From assembly GCA_965213525.1 (NCBI GenBank), contig OZ243889.1:1550001-1614000 (forward strand): DNA of 64,000 nt. The letters run 5' to 3'. Under the pieces are notes generated by a model, which did no database searches, was not told the DNA's origin, and worked only from the letters and a program-made list of their open reading frames with translations. Positions 23,934 to 32,157 of this stretch are shown here, one piece after another. Each line of letters starts with the position of its first letter. Position 1 is the first letter of the stretch. The translations under genes were made by a program, and so were the position numbers. The stretch comes from G965213525 sp965213525 (GTDB taxonomy: Bacteria; Actinomycetota; Acidimicrobiia; Acidimicrobiales; Poriferisodalaceae).

Positions 23934-24974
23934 TCAGGAGGCGGCCCGTCCGGCGAGCTCGAGCTCGTCGAGCACGGGCGCCGGGCCCGGATCGATGCCG
24001 ATCAGCTGGGCCAGGTGCACGGCGACGTGATCGCCGTACTGCACGAGATCGAGCAGCTGGGCGAGCGGACCATCGCCGTGGGCGCGGACGACGTCGTAGC
24101 GGTGGACGACCTCTTCGAGGTACCGGACCACCAGGTCGAACTGGGCGTCGACCTGGGGGTGCTCGTAGTCGTGGCGCAACAGCACCATGGCCAGCAGCTG
24201 GCGGGTGATGTCGCCGTGCTGTCCCCACCCGGCCAGCTCGTGGTGGCGCATGTCGGGCAGCTGGCCCCAGAAGGCCGGGGTCTTGGCGTCGGCGTTCATG
24301 CGTTGCTTCCACCGGGCGGCGGCCACCCCCCCGACGGGCCCGCCCCCGTAGACGAGGGGGAACCGGCCGGCGAGGCGTCGGGCGAGCTGCTCGGCCGGCG
24401 AACCGTCGGCGACCAGCTCGTCGCGGCGCGCGGCGAGCACGTCGACGGCGTCGCTCACCCACACCGAGGCCCCGGTGAACAGCCCGACCCGTTCGAGCAC
24501 GACCAGGGGCGGGATGGCGAGTGAACCCAGCGCCGCCCGGCTGACTGGAGCCGGTCCGACGACGGGCACCAGGGGCAGATCGTGCTGAGCCGCCAAGGCG
24601 GCCAGGGCGCCGCCCCCGGTCACGATGACCACCGACGCCCCTGCCTCGACCGACTGCTCGGCCGCCTCGGCGGTCTCGGGGGTGTCGCCGTCGTGGGCGA
24701 GGGCGAACACCAGGGTCCGCTCGTCGACGAAACCGGGCGTCTCGTAGTCACGACAGACCACCAGCGGCACCGGCACCATGGGCGCCGCCACCGCGGTGAC
24801 GAGGTCACCGGCCAGCCCGCCGACGCCCGAGCCGACGATCGCCACCCGGTCGACGTCACGGTCCCCCACCGGCCCGAGCGGCACCGCCGCCGCCACCTGG
24901 GCGGACTCGGCGATCTGCTCGGGCAGCGCGGCGAGTGCGTCGCGCAGTCCGAGCCGGTCGAGCGCGGCGCTCAC
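23934..24974 (-). CDS. SIS-domain phosphosugar isomerase-like protein (TobH/PGI-PMI type)
   Basis: A 346-residue protein with two SIS-like halves. Visible motifs are VAIVGSGVGGLAGDLV, the LVFALAHDGDTPETAEAAEQ stretch (here Ala-His where enzymes have Ser-Tyr-Ser-Gly), and the C-terminal WKQRMNADAKTPAFWGQLPD region of bifunctional phosphoglucose/phosphomannose isomerases. In actinobacteria the TobH/ManA-like protein lies beside manB, as here. The GTG overlaps the Trm112-like stop as GTGA. The altered sugar-phosphate loop means catalytic activity should not be assumed. Confidence 0.82.
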   Translation of the reverse strand: MSAALDRLGLRDALAALPEQIAESAQVAAAVPLGPVGDRDVDRVAIVGSGVGGLAGDLVTAVAAPMVPVPLVVCRDYETPGFVDERTLVFALAHDGDTPETAEAAEQSVEAGASVVIVTGGGALAALAAQHDLPLVPVVGPAPVSRAALGSLAIPPLVVLERVGLFTGASVWVSDAVDVLAARRDELVADGSPAEQLARRLAGRFPLVYGGGPVGGVAAARWKQRMNADAKTPAFWGQLPDMRHHELAGWGQHGDITRQLLAMVLLRHDYEHPQVDAQFDLVVRYLEEVVHRYDVVRAHGDGPLAQLLDLVQYGDHVAVHLAQLIGIDPGPAPVLDELELAGRAAS

Positions 24975-25222
24975 GTCCCCTCGGCGTCGGGGTCGAACGT
25001 GGGGTCGATGCCGTCGGCCTCGGCCTTGGCGGTGAGCCGGGAGAGCTCGGCCCCGTCGAGGTCGTCGGCCTCGTCGATCAACATGACGGGGATGCCGTCG
25101 TCGATGCGGTACGAGCGGGACAGGCGCGGGTTGACCAGGCGCTGCTCGTCGGGGAAGTACCACAGCGGGCCCTTGTCCTGCGGGCACGCCAGGATCGACA
25201 ACAAGACGGGGTCGAGGGTCAC
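24971..25222 (-). CDS. Trm112-like / DUF343 small protein
   Basis: An 83-residue protein starting TLDPVLLSILACPQDKGPLW, then RLVNPRLSRSYRIDDGIPVML. This is the Trm112/YcaR pattern, although only one zinc-ligand cysteine (ACPQD) remains of the usual four. The GTG overlaps the manB TGA, and the stop overlaps the SIS gene start, so three genes are tightly coupled. In this actinobacterial context the protein is conserved beside manB, with unknown role. Confidence 0.85.
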   Translation of the reverse strand: MTLDPVLLSILACPQDKGPLWYFPDEQRLVNPRLSRSYRIDDGIPVMLIDEADDLDGAELSRLTAKAEADGIDPTFDPDAEGT

Positions 25223-26619
25223 CTGGACGCCTCCGGCTGGGGATCGGCTGCTGGGTCTGGCGGCTGTGGCGATCCGGCGTCGGACCCGCCACGCACCACC
25301 GAGAGCACCTCGGCGACGCGCTGGTCCTTCTCCGCCTCGGTCGGCGCCTCCAGGTTCAGCCGCAACAGCGGCTCGGTGTTGGAGGGTCGGACGTTGAACC
25401 ACCACTCGCCGAGATCGACGGTGAGCCCGTCGAGGCGGTCCTGGTCGGCTTCGGCGTACCGCTGGGAGATGCGTTCGAGGACCGCAGCGGCGTCATCGAC
25501 GGTGGAGTTGATCTCGCCCGAGGCGGCGTAGCGCTCGAAGGGCCGGCGCAGCTCGGACAGGGGCCGGCCGGCGATCGAGCACGCCTCGATCACCACGCAG
25601 GCGGCGATGAGCCCGGAGTCGGCCCGGTAGTTGTCGGCGAAGTAGTAGTGACCTGAGTGCTCGCCGCCGAAGCGGGCGCCGGTGGCGGCCATGTCAGCCT
25701 TGATGTGGGAGTGCCCGACCTTGGTGCGCACCGGGGTGCCGCCCCGCTCACGCACCACCTCGGGCACCGCCTTGGAGCAGATCAGGTTGTGCAGGATGGT
25801 CGCCCCGGGGTGCCGTTCGAGCACGCTGGCGGCCACGATGGCCGTCGTCGTCGAACCGGACACGGGTCGGGCCTGGTCATCGACCAGGAAGACCCGATCG
25901 GCGTCGCCGTCGAAGGCCAACCCGAGATCGGCGCCGGTGGACAGCACGCGCTCCTGCAGGTCGACCAGGTTGGTGGCGTCCAGCGGGTCGGCCGGGTGGT
26001 TGGGGAACGTGCCGTCGAGCTCGCCGTAGAGGAGGTCGAGCTCGACGGGGAGGCGCTGCATGACCGGGGGCACGACGAGGCCGCCCATCCCGTTGGCGGT
26101 GTCGGCCACGATGCGAAGCGGTCGCACGGCGGGCACGTCGATGAAGCCGAGGACGTGCTCGACGTAGGCGCCCAGCAGATCGCGCTCGGTGACCGTGCCC
26201 CGGCGCTCGGCTGGTTCCAGACCCGCGACGGCGTCGGCCTTGATGCGGTCGAGGCCGGTGTCGGCTCCGACGGGCGTGGCGCCTGGTCCGCACAGCTTGG
26301 CGCCGTTGTAGCGGGCGGGGTTGTGCGACGCCGTCAGCACCACACCCGGCAGGCCGAGGGAGCCCGAGGCGAAGTACAACAGATCGGTCGATACGAGCCC
26401 GAGATCGACGACGTCGACACCCTGGGAGGTGATGCCGTGGCGCAGAGCCGCGGAGAGCTCGACGCCGCTCGGGCGCATGTCTCGCCCGACGAGCACGGTC
26501 TCGGCGTCGAAGAACCGCGCTGCGGCGGCGCCGATGCGCCCGACGAGCTCGGCGTCGAGCTGGTCGGGCACGACGCCGCGGATGTCGTATGCCTTGAACA
26601 CGGCGTCGGGGTCGGCCAC
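25219..26619 (-). CDS. manB: phosphomannomutase/phosphoglucomutase
   Basis: A 466-residue alpha-D-phosphohexomutase. The phosphoserine loop is LTASHNPARYNGAK, the Mg2+ loop AFDGDADRVFLVD, the sugar-binding loop GGEHSGHYYF, and the phosphate-binding loop VRPSNTEPLLRL. It interconverts mannose-6-P and mannose-1-P for GDP-mannose, which GMD at 44464 could use. I place the start at GTG 26619 because the family begins close to FKAYDIRG and a TAGCAT hexamer lies eight bases upstream; an in-frame GTG at 26652 would overlap the GT gene. It heads the coupled manB-Trm112-SIS run. Confidence 0.95.
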   Translation of the reverse strand: MADPDAVFKAYDIRGVVPDQLDAELVGRIGAAAARFFDAETVLVGRDMRPSGVELSAALRHGITSQGVDVVDLGLVSTDLLYFASGSLGLPGVVLTASHNPARYNGAKLCGPGATPVGADTGLDRIKADAVAGLEPAERRGTVTERDLLGAYVEHVLGFIDVPAVRPLRIVADTANGMGGLVVPPVMQRLPVELDLLYGELDGTFPNHPADPLDATNLVDLQERVLSTGADLGLAFDGDADRVFLVDDQARPVSGSTTTAIVAASVLERHPGATILHNLICSKAVPEVVRERGGTPVRTKVGHSHIKADMAATGARFGGEHSGHYYFADNYRADSGLIAACVVIEACSIAGRPLSELRRPFERYAASGEINSTVDDAAAVLERISQRYAEADQDRLDGLTVDLGEWWFNVRPSNTEPLLRLNLEAPTEAEKDQRVAEVLSVVRGGSDAGSPQPPDPAADPQPEASR

Positions 26620-26627
26620 GGCCGGCG

Positions 26628-26633
26628 ATGCTA
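26628..26633 (-). promoter_or_regulatory. TAGCAT -10 element in front of manB
   Basis: The coding strand reads TAGCAT, then eight bases, then the GTG at 26619. It fits TAnnnT with a start at or near the first transcribed base. It overlaps the stop codon of the upstream GtrA-GT2 gene. Confidence 0.45.
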
Positions 26634-27893
26634 CCCGTCTGCCCCTGACCACCTCTCGGTGCGTGTCGTCCCCTGCGCCACCTCGGTGGTGCGAGGCGAC
26701 GGTCCGAACGCCGCATCGGCCCGGGCCAGCGCAGCCGGGAGGTCGACGTCGAGGTCGTAGCGACCGTGGGAGCCCTGCCGGCGGACGCGCAGCACCTCGG
26801 CGACCATGTCGAGCGCCACGGGCACCACGGAGATGGTGCTGACCTCGTGGTCCTCGAGCACCACCGGCACCTCCACCAGCGACAGGCGGTCACGCTCGAC
26901 CAGGTGCAGCACCTCGACGTCGAAGGCGAAGCCGTCGACGGTGCTGCGGGAGAAGACCAGGCGGGCCACGTCGCGACGCATGCCCTTGAGGCCGCACTGG
27001 GTGTCGCGGTACTGGCCCAACAGGACCAGGTGGGTGAAGAGGTTGAACACGACACTGCCGAGCTCGCGAACCCGCGGCGGACGTCGGCGCAGATCGGTCG
27101 AGGGGTGGCGCCGGTTGCCGACGACGACGTCGGCGCCGTCGTCGAGCGCACGCACCAGGCGAGCCAGCTGGGCGGGTGGGTAGGCCAGGTCGGCGTCGGT
27201 GAACACGACGTTGCGGCCCCGGGCGCTCAGCATGCCGGTGCGCACCGCGGCGCCCTTGCCCCGGTTGGTCTCGTGGCGCACGACCACGTCGGCGCCACCC
27301 GCCGCAGCCGCGGCGGTGCCATCGCTGGACCCGTCGTCCACGACGACGATCTCGAGCGGTCCGACGAGGGGCCCGAGCTCGGTGCGCAGACGGGTCAGGT
27401 TGGTGGCGATGCGCTCGGCGTCATCGACGACCGGCACGACGACGCTGACCTCGATCGGCCCAGCCAGCGGGGGCCGGCACGGGTTGGCGGCCTGCCCGGC
27501 GCGCACCGCCGCGAACAGGACGCGGCGGTAGGTGACGAGCCTGACCGCCGCCGCCGCGGTCAGCGCGACCAGCTCGGCGCCGATGAGCCGCCACGGGGTG
27601 AGGTCACCCGGACCGAGCGTGTACAGCGTGACGATGGCGACATCGACGACCGCCGCCGGCGCCACTGCGGCGGCGAAGGTCGAGAGGCGGTGGTCGACCG
27701 AGGCGAACGGGTCATCGGCGAAGGTCAGGTGTCGGTGACCGACGAAGGACAGCGTCGCGGCGACGAGCACGGCGGCGGCGGCCGCCACCGGCACGGGGAG
27801 CTCGAGGGCGAACACCGCGACGACGAGCGTGGCGAGGTGGACGGCGGTGACGACGGTGCCGACCGCGACGAAGCGCCGCAACCGACGCCTCAT
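26631..27893 (-). CDS. GtrA-domain / GT2 glycosyltransferase fusion
   Basis: A 420-residue protein in two parts. Residues 1-135 carry four hydrophobic segments and the GtrA hallmark SFVGHRHLTFAD; GtrA proteins help move polyprenyl-linked sugars. Residues from about 146 are a GT2 domain: VSVVVPVVDDAERI, VVDDGSSDGT, NRGKGAAVRTGM, FTDADLAYPP (the metal-binding DxD-like site) and QCGLKGMRRDVA. This most resembles polyprenyl-phosphate glucosyl/mannosyl synthases (DPG/DPM type). Domain order is GtrA first. It overlaps the large membrane protein stop by ATGA, suggesting a joint lipid-linked sugar pathway. Confidence 0.9.
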   Translation of the reverse strand: MRRRLRRFVAVGTVVTAVHLATLVVAVFALELPVPVAAAAAVLVAATLSFVGHRHLTFADDPFASVDHRLSTFAAAVAPAAVVDVAIVTLYTLGPGDLTPWRLIGAELVALTAAAAVRLVTYRRVLFAAVRAGQAANPCRPPLAGPIEVSVVVPVVDDAERIATNLTRLRTELGPLVGPLEIVVVDDGSSDGTAAAAAGGADVVVRHETNRGKGAAVRTGMLSARGRNVVFTDADLAYPPAQLARLVRALDDGADVVVGNRRHPSTDLRRRPPRVRELGSVVFNLFTHLVLLGQYRDTQCGLKGMRRDVARLVFSRSTVDGFAFDVEVLHLVERDRLSLVEVPVVLEDHEVSTISVVPVALDMVAEVLRVRRQGSHGRYDLDVDLPAALARADAAFGPSPRTTEVAQGTTRTERWSGADG

Positions 27894-30800
27894 CGGTCCG
27901 GCCCGACGGGCCCCACCGGGTCCGGCGCCTCGGGCTCGTCGTCAGCACCGCTCGCCAGTCCGGCGCGCACGGGGGCGACGCCCTCGAAGGGCCACTCCCC
28001 GAGGTCGTCGTCGGGAGCCGGCCGCCGCTCGGGGTCGAGAGGACGGCGGGCCAGCACGACGGCCAGGATGAGCCCCACGACGCTCAGCACCATGGCCAGC
28101 CAGTCGGTCCCCGAGCGCTCGAAGGTGAGGGTCACGTCGTTGCGGGTGGGGATGACCACCATGGTGTTGGGTGTCACCCGGTAGGGCCCGTCGGCCCCCT
28201 CGGCGGTCCAGTTGGGGAAGTACGACGAGCGCACCGCCACGGGTACCCCGACGGTGTCGACGCTGAAGGACAGCTCGTGGTCGTCCTCGACGACCTCGCC
28301 GACGGTCACCGGCCGCAACCTCTGGCGGGGCACCTCGCCGTCACGGCCGATGCGAGCCCACCCGGCGGGGCCGTCCAGGGCGAGGGGGACAGCGCGCGCC
28401 GCCGAGTCGTTCCACCACGACACGGCCGGGTCGATCCACTCCCTGCCGGCCTCACCCAGCTCGACGGCCACCACCGGTTCGTAGGCCAACGGGGCCACCA
28501 GCGCGTGGTCGACCAGCTCGAAGACGCGCCACGGACCTGACACGGCGACCAGTTCGAGATCGGGGTGGTCGAGCGCCTGGGTCACGGTCTCGTCGTTGAC
28601 CGCCATGTAGTAGCGACCGCCGAGCAGGCGCAGCTGCTCGACCCCTGTGGCGACGTCGACGGCCTCGGGGTAGGGGAGGTCGCGCATCGGGCGCGACGGG
28701 TCGACCGACAGGTTGTCCTGGGCGATGAAGTGGAACGGCACGGTGATCGACGCCTCGAAGAACAGGCCTTCCATGGAATCGATGCACCCGTCGGTGAACA
28801 TCGGCAACAGCATGAGCGCCATCGGGGTGCCGTAGGTGTCGAGGACCTCCTTGTCGTACTCCCACAGCGCCCGGCCGCAGCCGACCTCCCTGCCGACCTC
28901 GCCCATGCGGGTGATGACCCCGTGGTACTCGTCATAGGCGGGACGACCCTGGTACCCGCCGTAGTTCCACCGAGCCCAATCGTCGATGTAGCTGTTGTCG
29001 GTGGTCCGCAGCCCGGGGATGCCCCAGCTGCTGGCGCCGTCAGAGGCGCTGGCGATGAGCGGCAGCCCGAGGCGCACCGGCTGGGCGGCGTGGACGTAGG
29101 CGGCGAGCGCGCTGAGCGCCAGGACCCCGACCGAGACCCGGCTGGCCCAGGGGCCGGGCCGGACCCGGGCCACCGCACCGATGCGCTCGCCGGCGGGCGC
29201 CGTGCCCGGATCATCGGCCGCCGCCGGGGCGTCGTCGGCACGACGGGGGGTCTTGTGGGAGTCCAGCACCTGTCGCCCGACGTCGCTCCACTCGATGATG
29301 CGCCGCAGCGCGCCGATCAGCGCGGCCACGCCGAGCGCGGCCATCAGGTACACGATCAAGTACCAGAACGGCAGCAGCCGGGCGTTCCACAGCCGGTACT
29401 GGGGGACGACGACGAACGCGACGGCGCTCGCCACCCCCACCAGGGCCAAGGTGGTGGCGGCGCGATCACCCCTGGCGAGTGCAGCGATCGCCCCGAGCGC
29501 GGCCAGCACCAAGAAGACCACGATCACCTTGCCGCCGGCGTCGACGGTCTCGTGGGGCTGGACCAGGTTGTTCAGCACCTGGAACGGCGCCGTGCCGCCC
29601 TCGATCTTCTCCCAGCCCATGTCGTTGACGTAGGCCGAGCTCGCCCAGAACGGCAGCACCCACACCGCCGACAACAGCGCGCCGACGGTCCCCGAGCTGA
29701 TGACGAGCCACATCCGTCGGCGCCCCACCCGCTCGCGCAGCCCGTTCGCCACCACCAGCACGCCGATCCACACGACCACCGCGGCTGCCCCGGCCTGGGA
29801 GGGCAGCGGCCATCCGACGGTCACGCCCCGAGCCCACGCCAGCCCGCCCGCCACCCACAACCCGAGCAGCCCGAGGCGCGCCCACCACGGATCGGGCGGC
29901 ACGAGGTGCGCGACCAGGGCCACCGCGACCACCCCGACCAAGAAGATGCCGGGGATGAGGTGGCACAGGCCCGTGAGGGCGATGAGCACGGCGAGGCGGG
30001 CCCGTCCGTGCCCGGTGCGCAGCACCTGGAGCAGGGCCCCGATGGCCAGCAGGGCGACGGCGAGGCTGATGGAGAAGGCGAACTCGCCGGCCAGGGTCGA
30101 TGCCAGGTTGCCGCCGTAGATCGAGAAGTTGGTGTCGAACAGGAACGGCAGCGTGAACACCCCGAGCAGCAACGGCGTGGGATGGCGCCAGCCCGCCATC
30201 TTGCCCATCCCCCACGCCGCCCACGGCATGGCCGCCACACCGGCGACGCTGATGAGCTTGAAGGCGACGTCATAGGGCATGACGACGTCGAGGGCCACCA
30301 CCGCCAGCGCGGGGAGGACCATGTAGAAGCGATAGGCGGCGAACCCGGCGTACCAGTCGTTCGACCAGCCGGTGAGGCGCCCGTCGGCGAGCAGCGAGTC
30401 ACGCAGGTAGGCGGGGCCCCACACGTGGCCGCCGGTGTCCCCACCCGTGGCGGTCGTGTCGGTGAGGAGGCGGTCGCCGCCCATGGCCGCCAGCACCAGG
30501 ATCGTGCAGGCGCAGAGCACCCCGACGGCGACCCACGTCTGCGGCGATGCCTCAGCGAGGCGGCGTCGCCACCCCCGACGCTCGGTCCTGGGCCGTGCGT
30601 CGGGCGCAGGTCCCCAGAAGCGGGTGCCGTCGCCGCCATCGCCGCCATCGCCGCCGACGCTGCCGTGACCGGTGCTGTGCGCCACGTGGTCGGTGCGGTC
30701 GGTCACGTCGCTCGACTGAGCGACCGAGCCCCGGGCCGACCAGGTCTCCCCCTCGGTCGAGCCCCACAGGGCCGGGGTCTCGGCGCCGACCAGGTCCCCG

Positions 30801-30919
30801 GCCGGGGGGGTCCTGGCGTCAGGCAGCGGGCCACTCGTCGCGTCCGCGGCGGAGCCGGCGCGGGGTGGATCGCCGTCGGGGGAAGCGTCCGGCCGGGGAG
30901 GCGGCGGGGGGACCGTCAC
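27890..30919 (-). CDS. large polytopic membrane protein (PTPS-related / YfhO-like)
   Basis: A 1009-residue protein. The first 140 residues are Pro/Asp/Gly-rich and disordered. Then come about a dozen membrane segments (for example VAVGVLCACTILVLAAMGGD) with a GDTGGHVWGPAYLRD motif in the first outer loop, an acidic pair in the place where GT-C transferases keep theirs. A large C-terminal soluble region has a beta-rich part (VPVAVRSSYFPNWTAEG, VIPTRNDVTLTFERSG) and a last membrane segment. This is the layout of actinobacterial 6-pyruvoyl-tetrahydropterin-synthase-related membrane proteins and YfhO-type glycosyltransferases. The GTG start agrees with the end of an upstream non-coding stretch. 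Confidence 0.8.
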   Translation of the reverse strand: MTVPPPPPRPDASPDGDPPRAGSAADATSGPLPDARTPPAGDLVGAETPALWGSTEGETWSARGSVAQSSDVTDRTDHVAHSTGHGSVGGDGGDGGDGTRFWGPAPDARPRTERRGWRRRLAEASPQTWVAVGVLCACTILVLAAMGGDRLLTDTTATGGDTGGHVWGPAYLRDSLLADGRLTGWSNDWYAGFAAYRFYMVLPALAVVALDVVMPYDVAFKLISVAGVAAMPWAAWGMGKMAGWRHPTPLLLGVFTLPFLFDTNFSIYGGNLASTLAGEFAFSISLAVALLAIGALLQVLRTGHGRARLAVLIALTGLCHLIPGIFLVGVVAVALVAHLVPPDPWWARLGLLGLWVAGGLAWARGVTVGWPLPSQAGAAAVVVWIGVLVVANGLRERVGRRRMWLVISSGTVGALLSAVWVLPFWASSAYVNDMGWEKIEGGTAPFQVLNNLVQPHETVDAGGKVIVVFLVLAALGAIAALARGDRAATTLALVGVASAVAFVVVPQYRLWNARLLPFWYLIVYLMAALGVAALIGALRRIIEWSDVGRQVLDSHKTPRRADDAPAAADDPGTAPAGERIGAVARVRPGPWASRVSVGVLALSALAAYVHAAQPVRLGLPLIASASDGASSWGIPGLRTTDNSYIDDWARWNYGGYQGRPAYDEYHGVITRMGEVGREVGCGRALWEYDKEVLDTYGTPMALMLLPMFTDGCIDSMEGLFFEASITVPFHFIAQDNLSVDPSRPMRDLPYPEAVDVATGVEQLRLLGGRYYMAVNDETVTQALDHPDLELVAVSGPWRVFELVDHALVAPLAYEPVVAVELGEAGREWIDPAVSWWNDSAARAVPLALDGPAGWARIGRDGEVPRQRLRPVTVGEVVEDDHELSFSVDTVGVPVAVRSSYFPNWTAEGADGPYRVTPNTMVVIPTRNDVTLTFERSGTDWLAMVLSVVGLILAVVLARRPLDPERRPAPDDDLGEWPFEGVAPVRAGLASGADDEPEAPDPVGPVGPDR

Positions 30920-30968
30920 GGTCAGATCAGTCTGACACCGATCGCCTGAGGCGTTCCGGCGCCTCTGG

Positions 30969-31160
30969 TCAGCGACGGCGGGTTGCCGCCACGCCCGCCA
31001 GGGCGCCGTGTCGGTCGACCTGCTCGCCGTGCAGGTACCACCACTGCCCCTGGCACGCGATGCAGGACTCCACGACGACCGGACCAGCCGGCGTCGCCCT
31101 CTCGTCGGCCACCATGACGTGGCCACGGTCGCTGACGGGGCAGTGCGTGCCTCGCTCCAC
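30969..31160 (-). CDS. small cysteine-containing protein
   Basis: A 63-residue protein with CPVSDRGHVMVADER, then VESCIACQGQWWYLHGEQ, giving one isolated cysteine and a CxxC pair with flanking histidines, so a small zinc site is possible. The GTG at 31158-31160 has GAGGAGG seven bases upstream, the main support that it is translated. I recognise no family. It lies 49 bp upstream of the large membrane protein gene on the same strand. Confidence 0.5.
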   Translation of the reverse strand: MERGTHCPVSDRGHVMVADERATPAGPVVVESCIACQGQWWYLHGEQVDRHGALAGVAATRRR

Positions 31161-31313
31161 GGTCGTCCTCCTCGGGATCGGCGGACCTGGGCTCCGCTCG
31201 CGGTGGTGCCGTCGACCCGACGGGGGGCACCTCAAGCGGTGCGCCGCAGGCCGCGCCGTCAGCGGGCTGTCCCCAGGGCGTCCTCCGGGGCGTGCGCCGG
31301 ACCGTCGGCCGGC

Positions 31314-32123
31314 TCAGGTGGTGAGGGCCAGTGCCACCAGGGCGGTGGTGTTGAAGGCGACGTGGGCGACGATCGCCGGACCGACCCGCCCACTGACGTG
31401 GGCCCACCACCCGACGGCGAGTCCGAAGATCGTGAGCGCCGGCAGCTGCAGCAGCTGCAGGTGGGTGGCGGCGAACACCGCGGCGGCGACCGCCACCCCC
31501 CCGGGGGGCGCCAGCCGAGCGATCAGGCGGGGCTGGACGACGCCGCGGTGGAAGATCTCCTCGACGACGGGGGCGCCGATGGCCGTGATGAGCACGAGGG
31601 CGGCGACCCCGACCGACCCGTCGGCCCGGTCGGTGAGCTCCCGTGCGGGCTCGGACAGGTCGGCGTCGTCGAGCAGCTGCAGGATGGGCAGGTACACGAG
31701 CGGGATGACGAACAGCTGCAGCCCGACCCCGACCAGCACGGCGAGCCCCACCTCGCGACGGGTGACCCGGGCCCAGCCGGGGGGCAGCAGGGGTCGGCCG
31801 GCGTTGCGAGCCGCCAGGGCGGGGATCGCCAGCATGGGCACCCACAACCCGATCTGGATGGGGACGAAGGCCCACAGCGCCAGCTCGGTCGGGTCGTCGA
31901 GGCCGAGGGCGGCGATGAGGCCGGTCGCCACGAGGGTGCTCGTGATGAGCCCTGCCAACAGGGCGAGCGCGGCCACGCCGAGGCCGACACCGGTGACCGC
32001 CGGGCCGTCGGGCTCGGCGGTGGGCTCAGCGGGCACGACGAGCGATCCTACGGACGTCGCCCGCCGGGCGATCGCCGGCCAGGTCGGGGCCCCAGACGAG
32101 CCGTCAGCACCCGGCGCTGCCAC
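31314..32123 (-). CDS. CPBP-family intramembrane metalloprotease
   Basis: A 269-residue membrane protein with about seven hydrophobic segments. CPBP/Abi motifs are complete: VVEEIFHRG (EExxxR), FAATHLQ (FxxxH) and HVAFNT (HxxxN), which form the catalytic site of Rce1-like proteases. The N-terminal 40 residues are Ala/Pro-rich and the true start may lie further in. It is divergent from ftsH with only 34 bp between starts. Confidence 0.9.
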   Translation of the reverse strand: MAAPGADGSSGAPTWPAIARRATSVGSLVVPAEPTAEPDGPAVTGVGLGVAALALLAGLITSTLVATGLIAALGLDDPTELALWAFVPIQIGLWVPMLAIPALAARNAGRPLLPPGWARVTRREVGLAVLVGVGLQLFVIPLVYLPILQLLDDADLSEPARELTDRADGSVGVAALVLITAIGAPVVEEIFHRGVVQPRLIARLAPPGGVAVAAAVFAATHLQLLQLPALTIFGLAVGWWAHVSGRVGPAIVAHVAFNTTALVALALTT

Positions 32124-32145
32124 ACGCGACGCGCCACCCCACCCC

Positions 32146-32151
32146 TAGCCT
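32146..32151 (+). promoter_or_regulatory. TAGCCT -10 element of ftsH
   Basis: TAGCCT fits TAnnnT and ends six bases before the ATG at 32158. No ribosome-binding site is visible, so a leaderless message is likely. Confidence 0.5.
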
Positions 32152-32157
32152 GTTGGC

